From Candidatus Segatella violae (lineage in GTDB: Bacteria > Bacteroidota > Bacteroidia > Bacteroidales > Bacteroidaceae): DNA of 10,147 nucleotides. Below the pieces are notes generated by a model. That model did not search any database. It was not told where the DNA came from and was given only the letters and a program-made list of their open reading frames with translations. Shown piece by piece: positions 1 to 4,537 of this stretch. The DNA is taken from positions 1 through 10,147 of the forward strand of contig DJSH01000036.1 in the NCBI GenBank assembly GCA_002440225.1, read 5' to 3'. The translations under genes and the position numbers were made by a program. Each line of letters opens with the position of its first letter. Position 1 is the stretch's first letter.

Positions 1-893
1 ATGTTTTGACTCACAGTTATTTGTGCAGCTTGAATCATCTTTCCATTATAGATGATTTGAGGCTTGATTACTCCTGTTACGATGGCTTCACCTTCAGGAA
101 GAGTTTCATCTACAACAAAGTTTGCAACCACCTTCATTCCCGCATTGTAAGGCTTGCCAAGTAAATCAGAGATTTCATATCCCTTAGTCATGAAGCAGTC
201 TTTCATTCGTTGTACACATCGAGTAAGCTGTTTGTATCCTCTCGTCGATGAATCCATTCTGTAAAGGTTCGTTTCTATTCTAACTATTTCGTCAGCTACT
301 TTCAGAGCCAAAGAGTGGTCTTGGCTCGTTTGCTGTGGCAATGAAAGATGTTTCCCCAAAAGGTCTGTCACCTTATCATTCAAGGATGTTGCACCTTCTT
401 CTATGTTTTGAAGTCCATCTTGCAAATCTTTCACTGTTTGCTTGGTATCATTCAATGAATTGGAATGAAAACGAAGTTTCTTCCTTAGCAACAAGATTAC
501 GATGCAGATTGACAAGACAATAATAGCCAACAAGACACAGAAAATAGTCACTTTATTTTTCATCGAGTCACGAATAGTTCCTATTGCTGTATTAGTTGTC
601 TCTATTTTTTTCGTTGTTTGGACTTGGTTTGTTTTCTCCTTATCTTGTATCTCTTTAATCTTGTTTTCCAGAGAATCTATCTTAGCCTTCGAGTTCGCCA
701 ATTGGCTTTGCAGTCTTTTTATTTCTGCTTTATTGAAAGAGATTTCTTGCTTCATCTGATTAAGAACAACAGCACTTACTTTTATCTTGTTAGTATCATA
801 CTGCAATTGAGCGCTATTCTCAGCTATTAGAGAGCAAGGAATGGTTAAAAGCAATAAAGCCATGATGTATTTTCTGATATGAATTCTTGCCAT
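1..893 (-). CDS. Membrane-anchored coiled-coil protein with GrpE-like C-terminal region (3' end outside window)
   Basis: Starts at ATG 893-891 and stays open for 297 codons to the window edge, so the C-terminus is missing. Seen: a signal-peptide-like N-terminus (residues 1-24, basic MARIHIRKY then a hydrophobic stretch), a charged heptad-rich coiled coil (about 40-90), and a strong transmembrane helix at about 115-136 followed by basic RKK. A second helical stretch (about 145-210) leads into a compact domain (about 215-297) with LLGKPYNAGMKV, LPEGEAIVTGVIKP and YNGKMIQAAQITV. That last part resembles the end of GrpE, the DnaK nucleotide-exchange factor, where a beta domain ends in a pattern like 'G-hydrophobic-RPA-x-V-x-V'. 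The GrpE assignment is an inference from this pattern. If correct, a membrane-tethered exchange factor would be expected to work with an Hsp70-like protein, perhaps encoded beyond position 1. The gene follows a promoter at 1288-1320 and a long structured leader. The coding region is firm; the function is uncertain. Confidence 0.75.
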   Translation of the reverse strand, partial: MARIHIRKYIMALLLLTIPCSLIAENSAQLQYDTNKIKVSAVVLNQMKQEISFNKAEIKRLQSQLANSKAKIDSLENKIKEIQDKEKTNQVQTTKKIETTNTAIGTIRDSMKNKVTIFCVLLAIIVLSICIVILLLRKKLRFHSNSLNDTKQTVKDLQDGLQNIEEGATSLNDKVTDLLGKHLSLPQQTSQDHSLALKVADEIVRIETNLYRMDSSTRGYKQLTRCVQRMKDCFMTKGYEISDLLGKPYNAGMKVVANFVVDETLPEGEAIVTGVIKPQIIYNGKMIQAAQITVSQN

Positions 894-948
894 AGTTTCA
901 ACAAAATGCGATATGGCTCCGCTATCAGATTATTAATAAGTTTCATTT

Positions 949-1237
949 ATACATACGCAAAAACGTGGAGCCTGTCCTGTCACTCGTTTCACGTGTTAAG
1001 GCCTTCGCATTGCCCCTTATAGTCGAAACGAGCAACGATCAAAGCCCCACGCCGATGTGAATATATAGAATACCCTCATTGCATCGAACACCCTAAAAAG
1101 CGTTCGAAGCCAATGAGGGCTGTATATAATACACCCCATGAGGCGCTGTCGTTGCTTTGTTCTTGACTATAAGTTGAGAGTTTGCGAAGTTCTAACACGT
1201 CAAAACCAAAGCGTCAGATAACGCCTGTTGTATGTAT
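949..1237 (-). repeat. Imperfect palindrome of about 290 bp, possible structured leader RNA
   Basis: Seven colinear arm pairs share one centre near 1095: ATACATAC 949-956 with 1230-1237, ACGTGTTA 991-998 with 1193-1200, CTTCGCA 1003-1009 with 1183-1189, CTTATAGTC 1016-1024 with 1165-1173, GCAACGA 1032-1038 with 1149-1155, CCCTCATTG 1073-1081 with 1111-1119, and TCGAAC 1084-1089 with 1102-1107. The sequence between arms also matches partly, giving one long interrupted hairpin. It lies wholly between the minus-strand promoter at 1288-1320 and the gene starting at 893, so it would be transcribed as a leader or as a separate RNA. No T-run follows the hairpin on the minus strand, so it does not look like a simple terminator. 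It could instead be a fold-back (MITE-like) element or an RNA gene. I do not recognise a known RNA family. Confidence 0.7.
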
Positions 1238-1252
1238 GCCCTCTTGCCTACC

Positions 1253-1268
1253 CACCACAAAAGTGGTG
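1253..1268 (-). other. Small hairpin CACCAC-AAAA-GTGGTG near the predicted transcript start
   Basis: A perfect 6-bp stem with an A4 loop on the plus strand lies just inside the predicted minus-strand transcript, about 15-30 nt after its expected 5' end. It may be the first stem of the structured leader. Confidence 0.4.
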
Positions 1269-1287
1269 TTACGGCGTGAGGACAGTT

Positions 1288-1320
1288 GCAAAAGTAAGAA
1301 AACTTATTGATATAACCAAA
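1288..1320 (-). promoter_or_regulatory. Bacteroidetes-type promoter for the leader and the GrpE-like gene
   Basis: Reading the minus strand, TTTG at 1320-1317 is followed by exactly 20 nt and then TACTTTTGC at 1296-1288. This fits the known Bacteroides -33 (TTTG) and -7 (TAnnTTTG) elements. Transcription would start near 1281 and run about 390 nt before the start codon at 893, an unusually long leader for a Bacteroidales gene. Confidence 0.7.
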
Positions 1321-1349
1321 TTTTATGAGAAGAAAGTGATATAATAGAC

Positions 1350-1493
1350 ATGTATTTTGGGGAAAACGACAATTCTGCTCAAAACATTGCCCCATCTTTT
1401 AGTACAACAGCCCTTCTTAACGGAAAACAACAAAAAATAAACATCCTATCTTGGATGAGGTCAGAAGAAATGGAAATCAAGCCACTCCGTTGA
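1350..1493 (+). CDS. Possible 47-aa small ORF, unrecognised
   Basis: ATG 1350 to TGA 1491-1493. The peptide begins MYFGENDNSAQNIAPSF and continues with mixed, protein-like composition (TTALLNGKQQKINILSWMRS). No promoter or ribosome-binding site is evident directly upstream, and the region otherwise shows no coding context. It may be a genuine small protein, a decayed gene end or chance. Listed because it is one of only two ORFs worth noting between 1321 and 1800. Confidence 0.2.
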   Translation: MYFGENDNSAQNIAPSFSTTALLNGKQQKINILSWMRSEEMEIKPLR

Positions 1494-1528
1494 ACTATGA
1501 TAGTGCGAAATTCCAAACCTACAAACAC

Positions 1529-1622
1529 AAGTTCGTGTAAAAAAGTGTGGGTAGAACCGAAAAGTTCGTGTAAAAAAATGTATCTCTTGACTAAAAGTTC
1601 GTTGAGAAAAGTGTATCTTTGC
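1529..1622 (+). promoter_or_regulatory. Three tandem promoter-like repeats (33-34 bp period), last one intact
   Basis: AAGTTCG occurs with its G at 1531, 1564 and 1598 (periods 33 and 34 bp). Each copy is followed by an A-rich stretch and a GTGT or ATGT element. The third unit continues into TATCTTTGC at 1614-1622, a perfect Bacteroidetes -7 box. The second has the damaged version TATCTCTTG at 1581-1589, and the first has no box. This looks like a promoter with duplicated upstream units, or repeated binding sites in front of a promoter. Transcription would start near 1628 and run rightward. Confidence 0.5.
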
Positions 1623-1627
1623 ACACA

Positions 1628-1795
1628 GATTGTATTTTAGAATACAAGAAAGCCGTCTGATATACAAATAGTTAAAACTTTTCTGATTCACTACTTTTGG
1701 GAAATATGTATGAACCGAACGAAAAACAAACTACATCTTATAAAAGAAGACAACATTCCCCTTGCCCAAACATAACCTTGGACAAGGGGATTTTT
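1628..1795 (+). ncRNA. Putative short transcript (about 165 nt) from promoter to terminator
   Basis: Bounded on the left by the -7 box at 1614-1622 and on the right by the hairpin and T-run at 1758-1795. It contains an ATG at 1706 opening a 42-codon frame (MYEPNEKQTTSYKRR...) that runs through the terminator to TAG 1832-1834. The frame therefore would not be completed on a transcript ending at the terminator, which argues against a real protein. Either a small RNA or the remains of a lost gene. Convergent with the HU-like gene at 1818-2378. Confidence 0.3.
1758..1795 (+). terminator. Intrinsic terminator
   Basis: CCCCTTG 1758-1764 pairs with CAAGGGG 1783-1789, extended by CCAA with TTGG, and is followed by ATTTTT at 1790-1795. 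The T-run is on the plus strand, so it best ends the short rightward transcript. The same hairpin lies about 30 bp beyond the stop of the leftward HU-like gene and could also stop that, although there the T-run is lacking. Confidence 0.65.
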
Positions 1796-1817
1796 AATTG
1801 TCAGCTAACCTTTTTGG

Positions 1818-2378
1818 TTATTCAATCACAGTAGGCTCATTATCGCCGTCTGAACTACCCGAACCGCTTCCACCTCCCGATGGAGTGCTGCCGCCACTCG
1901 TTGTACCACCGCTTGTAGAACCACCACCAGTTGGAGTATCACCACCAGTAGTTGAACCACCCGAAGTAGGAGTGCCGCCCACTACGCTACTTGCCTTCTT
2001 TACGCTTGCCAAAGCATTGAGGTTGGCATTGCTCAAAGTACCAGTGGCACGAGCACGGAGCTTCACGCCCTCGATATTGTTCGCCACGGAGAACTCAGCC
2101 TCACTCTTGGCACCCTCCTTGTTTCGGATGCCCACGGAGAAGATGGCGAGATTGTCAATCTTCACGTTCTTACCAGCCAAAAGCTGCTCTTTGATACACT
2201 TCACCATCGCCGTCATCATGCCCAGGCACATCGCCTCAGAGAATCCTGTGTTGTGTTCCTCCATGTGCTTGGCGAGAGCAGCGAGGTTCATCGTCTCTTC
2301 CACCACTGGGAATGCATACCACTTGCCAAATGCAAGACTCTTCTTGTTCTTGTTTTCTTTTACTACGTACTTAATCAT
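1818..2378 (-). CDS. HU-like DNA-binding protein with glycine-rich tail (HU-HIG type)
   Basis: 186 aa. Residues 1-130 look like a divergent HU/IHF domain: MIKYVVKENK start, conserved KWYA, long helices (MNLAALAKHMEEHNTGF, CLGMMTAMVKCIKEQL), then GKNVKIDNLAIFSVGI, which matches the HU beta-region pattern 'G..V.I..fG.F.v'. Residues from about 134 are low-complexity Gly/Ser/Thr/Pro repeats (GGSTTGGD, GGGSTSGG, GGGSGSGSSDGD) ending in NEPTVIE. Such fusions of an HU domain to a glycine-rich segment are known in Bacteroidetes and have been proposed to act in chromosome organisation or conflicts between mobile elements; its exact role here is inference. The start ATG 2378-2376 follows the AT-rich leader ATTTTTATAGTT, closely similar to that before the DUF4248 gene (AATAGTT). 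It has its own promoter at 2479-2487 and a leader of about 95 nt with two hairpins. Confidence 0.88.
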   Translation of the reverse strand: MIKYVVKENKNKKSLAFGKWYAFPVVEETMNLAALAKHMEEHNTGFSEAMCLGMMTAMVKCIKEQLLAGKNVKIDNLAIFSVGIRNKEGAKSEAEFSVANNIEGVKLRARATGTLSNANLNALASVKKASSVVGGTPTSGGSTTGGDTPTGGGSTSGGTTSGGSTPSGGGSGSGSSDGDNEPTVIE

Positions 2379-2425
2379 AACTATAAAAATTTTGAGTTAA
2401 TTACTGCCGACTCCGTTCACTCATC

Positions 2426-2453
2426 GGGCTAAGCCCCATGAAGAAAACTTCAT
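2426..2453 (-). other. Two adjacent hairpins in the leader of the HU-like gene
   Basis: GGGCT-A-AGCCC at 2426-2436 and ATGAAG-AAAA-CTTCAT at 2438-2453 are perfect inverted repeats inside the predicted leader between the promoter (2479-2487) and the start codon (2378). They may stabilise the mRNA or control translation. No T-run follows. Confidence 0.4.
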
Positions 2454-2478
2454 CGCATAACCCCTTTTGGATTACATT

Positions 2479-2487
2479 GCAAAGATA
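2479..2487 (-). promoter_or_regulatory. -7 box for the HU-like gene
   Basis: TATCTTTGC on the minus strand at 2487-2479 is a perfect Bacteroidetes -7 element. No TTTG is seen at the expected -33 distance (about 2508), so the promoter may depend on an activator or be weak. The start would be near 2472, leaving a leader of about 95 nt. Confidence 0.55.
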
Positions 2488-2531
2488 CCACTTTTTTCAT
2501 TGGTGGATAGACGATACTATACGTTGCGTGA

Positions 2532-2547
2532 GATAACAGACGTTATC
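2532..2547. promoter_or_regulatory. Perfect inverted repeat GATAAC-AGAC-GTTATC between divergent promoters
   Basis: Six-base arms at 2532-2537 and 2542-2547 with a 4-nt spacer lie between the leftward HU-like promoter and the rightward abi promoter. The shape fits an operator for a dimeric regulator. Which protein would bind is not known. Confidence 0.35.
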
Positions 2548-2620
2548 AAACAAAAAAGATAGGAATTGAATAGAAAATGGACAAGATTTCAAGACACCAC
2601 ATTAAAAACAGCTTAAGTTC

Positions 2621-2661
2621 TTTGCACATCTCAACTATTTTGATTATTTTTGCAAAATAAT
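2621..2661 (+). promoter_or_regulatory. abi promoter with a palindrome over the -7 box
   Basis: TTTG 2621-2624, exactly 20 nt, then TATTTTTGC 2645-2653: a full Bacteroidetes promoter. Transcription would start near 2660, leaving a leader of only about 12 nt before ATG 2673. An inverted repeat, ATTATTTT 2643-2650 and AAAATAAT 2654-2661 around TGC, covers the -7 box and would suit repression. Confidence 0.7.
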
Positions 2662-2672
2662 TTAGAAACAAA

Positions 2673-3572
2673 ATGAAAGAAAAGCAAGCCACAACTGTGG
2701 AAAAACAGATAGAGAAACTTCGCTCACGAGGAATGATCATTGAGGACGAAGTTAAGGCGAAAGAAACCTTGTTAGACATAGGTTACTTCCGTTTGGGATT
2801 TTATTGGTTTCCTTTTGAAGCCACCTTCCCAAGGAAAAGGCATCGTAACCACCTGTTGAAAGAAAACACCCGATTGGAGGACACGGTAAAACTCTATTAT
2901 TTCGACTTTGACTTACGTAATATTCTGCTACGGTATATCAGCCGCGTCGAAATCAATTTCAGAACCACATTGATATATCAGGCCTCCAACAAATATGTAG
3001 AAAATCCTTTTTGGTACGTAGATTCCACTTATATCAACCAAAGTTTCTTAGAATCTCCGCAGTACAAGAAAGCAATAACCGATGCCAACAAGGAACTTGT
3101 CATCAAGAATGACTTGCGAAAATATCAACATAAACATGCCCCAGCGTGGAAAGTTTTGGAGTTTATGTCGTTTGGAAGCATCATACAATTATACAGCAAT
3201 CTGAAAGACGGAGGCTTGAAACATAAAATAGCCAAACATTATGGCATGGGAGGGTCCTGTCAATTCACCAATTACCTGAATACAACAAGAAGATTGAGAA
3301 ATTGCTGTGCTCATGGAAAAGTTCTCTTCGACCTTAGTCTGCCAGAGGCTATAAGCAATGGTCCTATAGGAAATCTTGGTAATAAGAAAACAATGCTTAC
3401 TGGAGCATACGAAGTTCTTTCTTACCTTCTCGGAAGAGTTTCTTCCAACAGAAAGAAGGAAATGGATACGGAACTAAAGGAGTCTTTCCTTCGAGTGGAA
3501 TCTGAAAAAGTAAAACAGATTATCATGGATTGTTCAGGCTTTCCAAAGAAAAAATTATTTTTTAACATATAA
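2673..3572 (+). CDS. Abi_2 (AbiD/AbiF-like) HEPN protein, putative abortive-infection toxin
   Basis: 299 aa. Seen: the family's N-terminal pattern (VEKQIEKLRSRGM, then LLDIGYFRLGFYW at about 33-45), FDFDLRNILLRYISRVEINFRTTL at 77-100 with conserved R and E, WKVLEFMSFGSIIQLYSNL at 159-177, and RRLRNCCAHGK at 206-216. The last contains an Rx4H motif (R209, N210, H214), the catalytic signature of HEPN ribonucleases. Known for the family: Abi_2 proteins act in phage exclusion and are thought to cut RNA, stopping growth. AbiF-type members have been reported to be paired with a neighbouring non-coding RNA antitoxin and related to the ancestry of Cas13; I state that from memory. Length is normal and the gene intact. 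ATG 2673 fits the promoter, giving a very short leader. It is the only complete plus-strand gene in the window, and a separate RNA unit starts 4 bp after its stop. Confidence 0.9.
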   Translation: MKEKQATTVEKQIEKLRSRGMIIEDEVKAKETLLDIGYFRLGFYWFPFEATFPRKRHRNHLLKENTRLEDTVKLYYFDFDLRNILLRYISRVEINFRTTLIYQASNKYVENPFWYVDSTYINQSFLESPQYKKAITDANKELVIKNDLRKYQHKHAPAWKVLEFMSFGSIIQLYSNLKDGGLKHKIAKHYGMGGSCQFTNYLNTTRRLRNCCAHGKVLFDLSLPEAISNGPIGNLGNKKTMLTGAYEVLSYLLGRVSSNRKKEMDTELKESFLRVESEKVKQIIMDCSGFPKKKLFFNI

Positions 3573-3575
3573 AAT

Positions 3576-3608
3576 CTTGCAAATTTAAGAAATAAATCGT
3601 ATCTTTGC
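3576..3608 (+). promoter_or_regulatory. Promoter of the small RNA downstream of abi
   Basis: CTTG at 3576-3579, exactly 20 nt, then TATCTTTGC at 3600-3608: a textbook Bacteroidetes promoter starting 4 bp after the abi stop codon. Its start site would be near 3614. No coding sequence follows before the terminator at 3670-3701, so it appears to drive an RNA. Confidence 0.75.
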
Positions 3609-3613
3609 AGCAG

Positions 3614-3701
3614 AAAAGTGCACTTGACATGCTATATGCTATCATACTGCACTATAAAAGGTACTGATGGAGGTTGGGCTAAAAGCTCAACCTCTTTTTT
3701 T
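3614..3701 (+). ncRNA. Candidate structured small RNA (about 88 nt) paired with abi
   Basis: Delimited by a strong promoter (3576-3608) and an 11-bp terminator. Inside, AGTGCA 3617-3622 pairs with TGCACT 3648-3653, enclosing a 25-nt loop that holds the tandem 7-mer ATGCTAT-ATGCTAT (3629-3642). A short linker leads to the terminator stem. There is no ORF of useful size. Known: AbiF-type HEPN toxins are reported to be neutralised by adjacent RNAs. Inferred: this could be such an antitoxin, also made as the 3' part of the abi mRNA because no terminator separates them. Alternatively it could be an unrelated small RNA or a leader to the remnant at 3719. Exact ends are estimates. Confidence 0.55.
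3670..3701 (+). terminator. Intrinsic terminator of abi and the small RNA
   Basis: An 11-bp stem: GAGGTTG 3670-3676 with CAACCTC 3688-3694, a G-U pair, GCT with AGC, and loop AAA. Seven T follow at 3695-3701. Very strong. Confidence 0.9.
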
Positions 3702-3718
3702 CTTACACTCAGATTGAT

Positions 3719-3952
3719 GTGGTGACATTCCCTAACGGCAAGATGAGAGACCCGAACAATTTCACGGAAATCTTAGATAGCATAAAAAACAATCCTAAAA
3801 TAACGGCACCACAAATTGCTATGGAATTGGGCATATCTACACGTGGAGTTGAAAAGAATTTGCGAATACTAAGAGAAGCTGGCATTCTAAAACGAATTGG
3901 TTCACCTACTTTTGGTGGTCACTGGGAAATAACAACTTCAGACAACGAATAA
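3719..3952 (+). pseudogene. Leftover C-terminal winged-helix piece of an AlbA_2-type regulator
   Basis: The readable frame begins after TAA 3680-3682 inside the terminator, with no ATG before 3743. A GTG at 3719 gives 77 aa and ATG 3743 gives 69 aa. The first residues (VVTFPNGKM) line up with the end of the ATPase-like domain in the intact AlbA_2 protein at 7457-8803 (FTVTFKRPM). The rest is a winged helix (ILDSIKNNPKITAPQIAMELGISTRGVEKNLRILREAGILKRIG then GGHWEI), matching that protein's last 65 residues in layout. It therefore looks like the 3' end of a gene whose first 80% was lost, probably when the abi cassette arrived. A stand-alone small DNA-binding protein remains possible, for example one expressed by read-through from abi. 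Confidence 0.65.
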
Positions 3953-3977
3953 CATATCCGTAGTAAATATAGTAAAC

Positions 3978-4020
3978 ACGGGCGCATCCTACTCACGAAA
4001 TGAGAAGATGCGCTCGTTTT
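3978..4020 (+). terminator. Intrinsic terminator after the winged-helix remnant
   Basis: ACGGGCGCATC 3978-3988 pairs with GATGCGCTCGT 4007-4017 (one G-T pair), with CTCA and TGAG continuing inside, followed by TTTT 4017-4020. It closes the rightward region and also faces the leftward DUF4248 gene, where it lacks a T-run. Confidence 0.7.
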
Positions 4021-4038
4021 CTATCGTTCTCGTTCCTC

Positions 4039-4106
4039 GAATATTCAAGGAATACCCAAAGAACATTCAAGAAATATTTGAGGGAAACATCTAAGGAACA
4101 TTTATG
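4039..4106. repeat. Six degenerate tandem units of about 11 bp
   Basis: Units: GAATATTCAAG 4039-4049, GAATACCCAAA 4050-4060, GAACATTCAAG 4061-4071, AAATATTTGAG 4072-4082, GGAAACATCTAAG 4083-4095, GAACATTTATG 4096-4106. Consensus GAAyATTyAAG. The array sits directly behind the DUF4248 gene and its last unit covers that gene's stop codon (4102-4104). A period close to one DNA turn would place each unit on the same face of the helix, which suits cooperative protein binding. Confidence 0.65.
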
Positions 4107-4323
4107 GCTCCCCCAAGTACTCCACGATCATCGCCACCTCTTTCGGGGTGAAAAACTTCGACGACTTGCGGTAACCCAACTTCGCCAAACCTTCCGTCAA
4201 CTCTGGGTTACGACGAATCCATGACATGAGATGGTTGACAGCCGTATGGGCAGAAGGCGCCTCTGGAAAATATTGCAAGGCAAGCTCTGACTTGCCGTAT
4301 GCCTTGACCTTGAACTCTTTCAT
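4102..4323 (-). CDS. DUF4248-family small protein
   Basis: 73 aa. It matches the DUF4248 pattern that I know from Bacteroidetes: start MKEFKVKAYGKSELALQYFP, middle AVNHLMSWIRRNPELTEGLAKLGYRKSS, and the characteristic ending FFTPKEVAMIVEYLGEP. Members are small, often basic, and commonly found in mobile or accessory regions next to replication-like or VirE-like genes; no biochemical role is established. The ending looks like a small helical DNA-binding fold with a 'TP-x-E-V' helix start, but that is my reading. The start ATG follows the leader GAATAGTT, nearly the same as that of the HU-like gene. The 214-bp region upstream holds the 22-bp iterons, so its expression may be tied to them. Confidence 0.85.
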   Translation of the reverse strand: MKEFKVKAYGKSELALQYFPEAPSAHTAVNHLMSWIRRNPELTEGLAKLGYRKSSKFFTPKEVAMIVEYLGEP

Positions 4324-4391
4324 AACTATTCTAATCTAATTTTATTTGTTATTCTTCATTACTATGATAAGCGAAGTATATGGTTTCCATT

Positions 4392-4501
4392 ACATAAGTA
4401 TGCTACTTGCCACCATTAAGTATGATACTTTCGATTGATAAGTATGATACTTTCGAGGCAAAACCATGATACTTACGCCCCTCAACCATGATACTTACGT
4501 C
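4392..4501. repeat. Five 22-bp iterons with core ATGATACTT
   Basis: The core ATGATACTT (ATGCTACTT in the first) begins at 4400, 4422, 4444, 4466 and 4488: exactly 22 bp each time. Units 2 and 3 share TAAGTATGATACTTTCGA, in which AAGTATgATACTT is a palindrome. Units 4 and 5 share AACCATGATACTTACG. An AT-rich stretch lies next to the array (about 4324-4365). Spacing, copy number and neighbouring replication-like genes resemble iteron origins of plasmids. The alternative is an operator array controlling the DUF4248 gene. There is no gene from 4324 to 4537. Confidence 0.85.
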
Positions 4502-4537
4502 CTCACTACATTATCACTTATGCCTCGTAAGAAACCC

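Noticed and set aside
335..830. Three overlapping plus-strand ORFs (62-85 aa), one hydrophobic
   Set aside because: Antisense to the GrpE-like membrane gene; the hydrophobic runs mirror its coiled-coil and transmembrane codons.
949..1237. tRNA, tmRNA or known riboswitch
   Set aside because: No cloverleaf, CCA end or conserved riboswitch core could be found in the long palindrome.
1192..1395. Minus-strand ORF of 67 aa
   Set aside because: Runs across the promoter and one arm of the long palindrome; no protein-like pattern.
1379..1691. Two minus-strand ORFs (81 and 76 aa) with FLNELL/FLHELF-like repeats
   Set aside because: The repeated peptide comes from the tandem AAGTTCG promoter-like units read in reverse; no promoter or gene context.
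1798..2400. Plus-strand ORF of 200 aa with proline-rich stretch
   Set aside because: The proline run is the antisense of the glycine-rich tail of the HU-like gene.
4392..4501. CRISPR array
   Set aside because: Unit length is 22 bp in total with no separate unique spacers of 25-40 bp; fits iterons instead.
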